Source: Macrolepiota albuminosa (lineage: Eukaryota > Basidiomycota > Agaricomycetes > Agaricales > Agaricaceae). From it: a stretch of DNA of 64,000 nt. The stretch spans positions 1 through 64,000 of the forward strand of contig JAMWFC010000096.1 of assembly GCA_027475525.1 (NCBI GenBank), read 5' to 3'. Shown piece by piece: positions 56,890 through 64,000 of the stretch. Below the pieces are notes generated by a model. It saw only the letters and a program-made list of their open reading frames with translations. It was not told where the DNA came from and ran no database searches. The position numbers and the translations under genes are program-made. The first letter of the stretch is position 1; every line of letters starts with the position of its first letter.

Positions 56890-59548
56890 TCAACTACTCA
56901 TTCTGAACCCAGGACTCCTGAAGGTCAAAGACAGCAGGCTAGGATTCAAAGCAGGCTTCAACAGTTGCAAATGACTGATCCTGATGATCGTCGTGCACAT
57001 AGAAGTAGAAGATCTACTTCAGTGGTTATACCACTTGATTTTGGAACTGAGGGTATGGGATCTGGGAGTATACAAACAGGGGGAATACAAACTGGGAGTA
57101 TACAAACTGGGGAAATACAAACTGGGGGAATACAAACTGAGGGTATACAAACTGGGGGAAGAGGGTCTGGAGATATGCCTATTGCTCAGGATCTATTTGC
57201 TATTGTCATTCCTCAAACTCATTTGCCTGAAGGATGGGATGCACCTTTACAGAATCCCATACCTAGAATAGTGCCACCTCTACCTGTTTCTACATCCAGA
57301 AGAAACAATAGGCCTAGAATGGTACCACTTCTACCTGCTCTACCTCTTCCTATACATAGAAGAGACAACCTGCCTACTATTGCTCCACTTTCTGTGGACA
57401 TTCCTGAAACTGTTCTGCCTGAAGGATGGGATACTCCTTTACAGAATCCTATGCCTATAGTGCCACCCCTACCTGCTCTGGCATTTAGAAGAGTCAGAAA
57501 TGTATCTGTACAGAATTCTATGCCACCTCTACCTCCTGCCAGACTAGCAGATTTACAAGAGCAGCAAAGGCTGAGACATATGGCTATGATTCAAGAACAA
57601 GACAGACAACAGGAATTGGCACAAGCAATAGTAGAGGAGCAACAAAGGGTCAGACATGAGGAGCAAGAGAGGGAACAAAGACAACATGAAGCATTGGCTA
57701 CTTTGCACCAAGAAAGGCTGAGGGAGGAGGAAAAATTGAGGCAACAGGAACAACAGGAACTCAAAGCCAACTTTAAAAGCCTATCTTAATTGACAAAATT
57801 TGACAGTTTGTTGATCTCAATCCTGAACATAGGCCTTTGAATCAGGCTAGGGCTGAAAGGATCTTACAAAACTGGCAACAGCAACATTTAGCTGATCTTG
57901 AAGAGGATTTCAATGATTTGGATCCTCATGGATTACAAAATATCCATGCAGCTTTTGATGAAATGCTTCAAAATCCTTTGGAGTATTTGGAGCATCCCAT
58001 AGACAATGAGATTGATCCAAATCTACTGGATGATCCTAGGAATAATCCTGCTGAGAATATAGAGGAGGACTTGGAGTATGTGGATCCACCTGGAGATAAT
58101 AGACAGCAATATCTACCAGCACCTCCTGACTTGGAGTATGTGGATCCACCTGGGGATGTCATGCAGCAAAATGTACCAGCACCTCCTGTCTTACAGAGGA
58201 TACAACAACCTGATGATGTTCAGCCTAGAGGGATGTCATGCAGCAAAATGTACCAGCACCTCCTGTCTTACAGAGGATACAACAACCTGATGATGTTCCA
58301 GCCTAGAAATGCTCTTTAGACAATGAGATTGATCCAAATCTACTGGATGATCCTAGGAATAATCCTGCTGAGAATATAGAGGAGGACTTGGAGTATGTGG
58401 ATCCACCTGGAGATAATAGACAGCAATATCTACCAGCACCTCCTGACTTGGAGTATGTGGATCCACCTGGGGATGTCATGCAGCAAAATGTACCAGCACC
58501 TCCTGTCTTACAGAGGATACAACAACCTGATGATGTTCAGCCTAGAAATGCTCTTCCAACAGGAAGACAGCATTATCTGGATGGATCCCCTTCACATTAT
58601 CTTGGTTCTATGGATGTTGCATGTCCACACTGTCATGCTCTACATTTTGATGCTGAAAAGCTCTCCAAGTCTACTAGACATAATCCAAAGTTTGGCATGT
58701 GCTGTTTACAAGGGCAGATTGATTTGCCTAGACTTGAAGATGCTCCACCAGAACTGCTTGGCTTACTCCAAGGTCACCATCCTCTTTCTGATGCTTTTAA
58801 AGCATCTATTTGCCAATACAATGCAGCTTTTGCATTTACATCTCTGGGAGTCAAAATTGACCAGGCAATTACCAATGCTCCTGGACCATACAGCTTTAGG
58901 ATTAATGGAGAGCTCCATCATCTGACAGGTGCTTTGCTTCCAACTGAAGGTGATCATCCTGTGTATGCACAACTCTACTTCTACGATCACAATCAACAAT
59001 TGGCTTTTCGTCAGAGAAGCAATCCTAGATTGGATCCTCAGATAATGGCCTCTTTGCAAGATATGCTTCATAGAGTCAATCCCTTTATTGGCTTATACAA
59101 GCTTGCAAAGCAGATTATGACAGAAGTTCCTGAAGGCCAACCACAAAGGCTTTCTGTTCAACTTAGGGCTGACTTTGGAGACCATCAACGCTATAACAAC
59201 CCTAAGGAACAGGAAGGAGTTGCTGCAATTATACCAGGAGATGGTTCTGAAAAACGATCACCATGCCATAGTCCTGCATCTGCATGGAGGTCAATTGAAG
59301 CAAATCAGCCATCTACACCCCTATTACACTCCTCTGCATTACACTATCATATTTCCAACTGGAGAACCTGGATTTCACACCGATATTCAATCTCAATTTG
59401 GACCAGCAGAAGAACAAAAAGCCAAAAAAGTTAGCCAAACTGCATATTATGCATATAGGCTGCAGCAAAGAGCTTTGGAAGCTAATGCTGCATTGCTTTG
59501 GAGTGGCAGACTATTTCAGCAATATGTTGTAGATGCATGGGCATCAAC
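56890..59548 (+). pseudogene. Helitron Rep/helicase N-terminal part, interrupted
   Basis: Encodes the N-terminal half of a Helitron RepHel protein (rolling-circle transposition). A Gln/Arg-rich start, an IQTGG-type repeat (about 57062-57160), coiled-coil Gln/Glu-rich sequence (LADLQEQQRLRHMAMIQEQD), then a second segment with repeated LEYVDPPGD, a zinc-finger-like block (MDVACPHCHALHFDAEKLSK), FKASICQYNAAFAFTSLGVK and the Helitron-like N domain (HLHGGQLKQISHLHPYYTPL, IIFPTGEPGFHTDI). A stop at 57789, duplicated segments at 58.0-58.55 kb and a +1 change in an A-run near 59250 break it. Coding stops at LFQQYVVDAWAS where an LTR begins (59549). The Rep catalytic part and PIF1 helicase are not in the window and may continue beyond the inserted element. 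Confidence 0.8.
56890..59548 (+). mobile_element. Helitron, left part
   Basis: Carrier of the RepHel remnant. The 5' end (TC) is not defined; it may lie in the repeat-rich stretch before 56890. The right side is split by element 3. Confidence 0.65.
58001..58554. repeat. 240-bp duplication (offset 317) with a nested 77-bp period
   Basis: 58001-58237 recurs at 58318-58554. Inside the first copy, 58153-58229 repeats at 58230-58306 with a period of 77 and one inserted C near 58299. The duplication adds a stop and a partial second ORF copy. Confidence 0.8.
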
Positions 59549-59946
59549 TGTCAGGGGACTCCTCGCTCTTGTCTGGTCACAATTTCCTTTTCCGGAGTTT
59601 CCGGAGAACTCCGGAGCATTTCCTGTGCCCCGGGGTTCTCCTGGCCTCCCGGAGCTAGCCGTTGGATACTGTACAGTTGTTCCCATGCCCTTCTGCCCCC
59701 GTACTGATGTGCCGCACTGGCAGAGGAATCCTTAGACTTGTTCTCTTTGGATTTCCCTCTGCCAGGTGATTAGTTATTGATTGTACTGTCGTTACTGGCT
59801 CTAATATACTTTGGATTTCCCTCTGCCAGTTGTGTGATAGTGCCGCAACCCCATTGATTGTACTGTCGTTACTGGCTCTAATATACTTTGGATTTCCCTC
59901 TGCCAGTTGTGTGATAGTGCCGCAACCCCCGGAGGTTGCCCTTACA
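59549..59946 (+). repeat. 5' LTR of element 3
   Basis: Begins TGTCAGGGGACTCC at the break of the Helitron ORF and ends CCCTTACA before the gag leader. Contains the 77-bp tandem duplication 59776-59929, so the true length is probably 321 bp. The 3' LTR lies outside the window, so the ends are inferred from the ORF break and TG...CA. Confidence 0.7.
59776..59929. repeat. Exact 77-bp tandem duplication in the LTR
   Basis: 59776-59852 is repeated without change at 59853-59929. Confidence 0.95.
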
Positions 59947-60054
59947 GCAGAACAAGTCTCCTAATTCCTGTCTAGAAGCCCCCCATAGCCGTCAGAAGAA
60001 TTCTCTGGCTCCTATCTGCCACTTCTCCACCAGTTTTAAGCATCTGGACCTTCT

Positions 60055-61378
60055 ATGTCTCAGCTTGCCTCTTCAGACACTCCTCCGGACGCTACAGCTC
60101 CTCAGGATGAAGCCTGGACTCGCTTGCTCCACCTAGAGGCTCAAGTGCAGCTTACTCAAGCTTCCCTCACTCACCACACCGCCGAACTCTCCACCCTCCG
60201 ACAAACCACTGAAACCATCTCTGACTCCCTCCAGGCACTCCTAGAGCGTCTCAACACCACTCCCTTGGTTGCTACTACTCAAGCTTCCCTCACTCACCAC
60301 ACCGCCGAACTCTCCACCCTCTGACAAACCACTGAAAACCACTCCCTTGGTTGCTACCGCAACCCCAGCAGCGGAACTGCCCCCTGCTGTTCAGCCATCC
60401 TCTCTGAATCCTCTGAGGACCCAAGGGACCCCACATGCGCTCCTCCTCCGACCAATCCTGGATGCCTATGATGGCAACCGCGTGACCGGAGAACAATTTC
60501 TACAGTCGTGCCTCACCTATATCCAGCTCTGCGGGGACAACTTCATCTCGGACGACCTGAAAATCGCATGGGTTCTCTCCTACATGAAGTCTGGGAGAGT
60601 GGCCACCTACGCATTGCGGGTTTTCCGATGCCCCAGAGGCGTTGCAGGGTTTGCAAACTGGGCCGCATTTGCGCAGGAGTTTCAGGACGAGTTCTTCCCC
60701 TGGAACCCAGCCAAGGCAGCTGCGCTGGTCCTCCGAGACAGGAATCAATACGGACAAGGGAGGCGCTCGCTGGACGAATACATTGACTCCTTCCGGGCAC
60801 TAGTTGAGCAGGCCGGGTACCCCGATGGACTGCAACTCTGCCTCACCTTCCGGGAAGGGCTCCAATCCACTCTGATGGAGCGTATTGACAACCTTGCAGA
60901 AGGACGTCCAGCTGACAACCAAGTCGCCTCCTGGTACCGAGTGGCCCGGGACCAGTGGCAGCTCATGGAACTTAAGCGCAGCCTGCGCCAAGCTCCGGCC
61001 ACGGCAACAGCCCCGCGTCCTCGGATCCCTCTCCCCCATCCCGTAGCAGCTGTGTTCCACCCTCCCAGCCTCCCAGCTCCCTCCGCAGGGCCCACACTGC
61101 CCCCGGGGGCCCCTATGGATGTGGACTCCTCCCGCCAGCGTGCCAACCTACCTCTTCTGTGCCGGCGCTGCGGCACCCCTGGTCACTTTGCACGCCGTTG
61201 CCCGCTTGGCCTCGAGGTGCGTTACCTAGCCCCGGAGGAGCAGGAAGAGCTACTCCTGCAGCTCCTGGCAGCCAAGGACGCAGCCGGAGCACCCTCTCCA
61301 GACACGGCAGCGCCGGAGGCCCGGGAGCAGGAGCGGAGTGCGGATGCGTCAGAAGGAGGGAGCCCGGAGGATTTTTAG
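60055..61378 (+). pseudogene. Gag of element 3, frameshifted
   Basis: Starts MSQLASSDTPPDATAPQDEA with a coiled coil (LLHLEAQVQLTQASLTHHTA). A 123-bp tandem copy (60154, 60277) with a 41-bp deletion inside shifts the frame by 82 bp and carries a CGA-to-TGA change at the duplicated codon. The capsid region is clear (PILDAYDGNRVTGEQFLQSC, WVLSYMKSGRVATYALRVF, EFQDEFFPWNPAKAAALVLR, DEYIDSFRALVEQAGYPDG) and ends in a CCHC knuckle (CRRCGTPGHFARRC), then an acidic tail to 61378. Confidence 0.85.
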
Positions 61379-64000
61379 AGGAGCGACGGGTGAAGAGTAC
61401 GCCCCCGTCGCTTGGTGCAAATCGATTTGTATGTCTGTCCATAGAAGAGCCCAATACAACCCCTGAGGACACTTTGGCACCTACAATCGTAAGCCCACCC
61501 CTCAACGTATCTAAAAGCCCCCCGGCCTTGCCGACCCCTCCTGCCGGGCCCCCTCGACCCCGCATCCCTGCCTGGCAACGTCGCCTTCCGAGGCGCTACG
61601 TGGTAGCCTCGACACCCTTGACCAACTCGCTCCAGCTAAAGGTGAAGGTCGAAACAACTGACACACAGCAGACCTGGAGCGTGACTGCTCTTCTAGATTC
61701 CGGAGCCACCAGGCTCTTTGTGGATGCTGACTACGTGGCCTGACACCAACTCACGACTCGCCCTCTCCCTTCCCCAATTCCGGTCTACAATATTGATGGT
61801 ACCCCCAATGAAGCAGGCTCCATCCGTGCCGTTGTAGACCTGGTTCTGCGCTATCGGGCCCACGCCGAGCGTGCCACCTTCGCAGTCACCAGCTTGGGAA
61901 AGCAGGATATGATCCTGGGATACACGTGGCTCCGGGAGCACAACCTGGAGATAGACTGGACTACCGGAGAGGTGAGCATGAGTCGGTGCCTCCGACGCTG
62001 CGCCACCTGTGCAAAGGAGGCAAGGATAGAGCGGCGCACCGCTGTGCGGGAACGTGCAGCCATCCGGGCCTGCTGGGCAGGACATATCCCCTTCGCCGAC
62101 CTCGACCTGTTGGATCCTCCGCCCCTGGCGTTCCCTCATAGAGAGGCCCTCTATGAGGACGACAGGCACAGCGGTGGAGAGGCCACCATGGAAGACGGTC
62201 GCAAAGGAGAATTCCTGCCAGTCCCGGACCCGGAATTACCAGACGAGGCCATTGAGGTAGGGGACCGCATCTATGCCACAGCGTTGCGTCCGCCGCCATC
62301 GGCAGAGGAGATCCGGGCCAGCCAGACCACTTCCCAACGGTTGGCCCAGGCCTTCGCCACCAATACCTCGCCTCGCCCATTCCGGGATACCGTCCCGGGC
62401 CACCTGCATGACTTTGAGGATGTTTTCTCCAAGGCCTCGTTTGATTCTCTCCCGGAGCGCAAGCAGTGGGATCATGCCATCAAGCTCCTACCTGTCAGGA
62501 GGTCGCCCTTACACTACCAGACTCGAAGCCAGCCAACTGCAAGGTGTACCCACTGGCGCCCAAGGAGCAGGATGAACTAGATGCCTTCCTCCGGGAGAAT
62601 CTCAAAACTGGAAGAATTTGACCCTCAAAGTCGCCGATGGCCTCCCCGGTGTTTTTCATCAAGAAGAAGGATGGCACCCTCCGGTTGGTCCAAGATTATC
62701 GTGTGCTTAATGTGATGACCATCAAGAACCGCTACTCGCTCCCTCTCATCTCAGAACTCATTAACAACCTCTGGGGTGCATGCTACTTCACCAAGTTGGA
62801 CGTCCACTGAGGCTACAACAATGTGCGCATCCAGGAGAGGGACAAGTGGAAGGCTGCGTTTTGGACCAACCGGGGCCTGTTTGAACCATTGGTAATGTTC
62901 TTCGGGCTCACCAACAGCCCCGCCACCTTTCAAACCATGATGAATGACATATTCCGGGACCTCATAGCAGATGGGGTGGTGTGTGTGTACCTGGACGATA
63001 TCCTCATCTACACCAAGACGCTAGAGGAGCACCGCCGGATCACCCGCATAGTCCTAGACCGCCTCTGCCAGTATCAGCTCTACCTCAAACCGGAGAAATG
63101 TGAGTTCGAGAAAACTCAGATCGAGTACCTTGGGCTCATCATCTCTCATGGCACGGCGGAGATGGACCCGGTGAAGGTGGCCGGCGTTACGCAGTGGCCA
63201 GAGCCCCGGAACAAGAAGGAAGTACAGGCCTTCCTGGGGTTCACCAACTTCTACCGGCGGTTCATCCAGGACTTTTCCCACCACACACGGCCCCTCTTTG
63301 ACCTCACCAGGAAGGAGGCAGCCTGGACTTGGAGTGATGCAGGGCAACAGGCCTTCAATGCCCTGAAGCGGGCCGTCACCTCCAAGCCGGTGCTCCTCTT
63401 CCCAGATGACGATCAGCCCTTCCGAGTCGAGGCAGACAGCTCCGACTTTGCTACCGGCGCCGTCCTGTCCCAGCAATCCCCGGGGGATGGCAAGTGGCAT
63501 CCGGTGGCCTTCTACTCTAAAAGCCTCAATGCCGTGGAGTGGAACTATGAGATCCATGACAAGGAGATGCTGGCAATCATCCAGTCACTAGAGGAGTGGC
63601 GCCACTTCCTGGAGGGGGCCCGGCACAAGTTCGAAGTCTGGACAGACCACAAGAACTTGGAGTACTTCCAGACAGCAAAGAAGCTCAACTGCCGCCAGGC
63701 CCAGTGGTCCCTCTACCTTGCCAACTTTGACTTCTCACTGCATCATAAGCCGGGGAGGTCAATGGGGAAGCCCGATGCCCTATCCAGGCGTGCCGACCAT
63801 GGCTCCGGGGCCGGAGACAACAACAACATCACTCTCCTACAACTGGAGCTGTTCGCCATCTGGGCACTGGAGGGGATATCTGCCCAGGGAGATGAGGTCA
63901 ACATTCTCCGGGATATCCGTCGAGGGAACTGGGAGGGGATGCAGGAGGACTCCGTGGCCAAGGCCGCCTTGGCTCTACGGTCTCATTGCCCCACAGGCAC
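61379..64000 (+). pseudogene. Pol of element 3: protease, RT, RNase H, runs off the window
   Basis: Protease ALLDSGATRLFVDADYV (about 61688-61738), interrupted by TGA at 61741. Then LGKQDMILGYTWLREHNLEI, and RT with [47 protein letters not shown] (Asp-Asp near 62997), LGFTNFYRRFIQDF; RNase H with VEADSSDFATGAVLSQ and VWTDHKNLEYFQ, ending ALSRRADHG. Stops at 61741, 62619 and 62808 are all TGA. RT is open from 62811 to the window end. A local frame change near 62500-62520 also breaks the frame before RT. Confidence 0.85.

Larger units (their letters stand above)
59549..64000 (+). mobile_element. Ty3-type element 3 (Tf1/sushi-like), inserted in the Helitron
   Basis: Plus-strand LTR, gag, protease, RT, RNase H visible; the rest is beyond the window. 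RT sequence is of the type found in Tf1/sushi-like Ty3 elements. Confidence 0.85.

Overview
The window is nuclear DNA of a filamentous fungus, almost certainly an Agaricomycete (mushroom-forming basidiomycete). The evidence is the many 45-150 bp introns with GT/AG ends and CTAAC/CTRAY-like branch sites, a laccase, a CBM19-type secreted protein, Dal5-like and sugar transporters, and Ty3 LTR elements, a Helitron and a pogo transposon of types common in this group. No species is assigned.

Left part (1-13.3 kb), ordinary gene-dense fungal DNA: the 5' part of a small secreted protein with an 11-residue repeat; a diverged ~0.8 kb tandem duplication; a shortened BAR/IVY1-like gene; a small membrane protein; a conserved basidiomycete gene with a PPAYD motif; an Mpv17/PMP22-family gene whose exons read well but which has two non-standard splice junctions; a split tRNA-Leu(AAG); a complete short-chain dehydrogenase/reductase (SDR); and a complete SAMHD1-like HD-domain dNTPase.

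13.3-24.7 kb is a very young Ty3-type LTR retrotransposon on the minus strand. Its LTRs are 233 bp with one mismatch and its target duplication is CACTG. It sits 96 bp upstream of the SAMHD1-like start codon. Gag-protease-RT-RNaseH-integrase is one 2,337-codon frame broken only by four UGA codons. A further ORF of about 1,079 codons of unknown function (ORF3) lies 3' of integrase.

Middle part (24.7-49.5 kb): a pogo/Tigger-like transposase with a long C-terminal extension; a coiled-coil gene; a Dal5-like MFS transporter; a sugar porter; a complete laccase; a small conserved gene; a CBM19-type secreted protein; a single-pass membrane protein with a Cys-rich ectodomain; and a 5'-truncated PLC-like phosphodiesterase. 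The laccase, CBM19 protein and transporters fit plant- or cell-wall degradation and nutrient uptake, but nothing shows that they are co-regulated.

Right part (49.5-64 kb) is a transposon graveyard: a gag-like fragment joined to an aspartic-protease fragment; a 5'-truncated chromodomain Ty3 element with its own 3' accessory ORF; arrays of near-palindromic and other AT-rich repeats; the N-terminal half of a Helitron Rep protein; and a third Ty3 element inserted into that Helitron and running off the window. Stops in these elements are mostly TGA, as expected from C-to-T decay at CGA codons.

One feature cuts across the window. Five tandem duplications have a repeat period of exactly 77 bp (three perfect, one with a single mismatch, one with a one-base insertion). 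They break ORF3 twice, duplicate a transporter exon end, and lengthen an LTR and the Helitron ORF. A shared exact period looks like unmerged k-mer overlaps (k=77) from a de Bruijn-graph assembly rather than biology.
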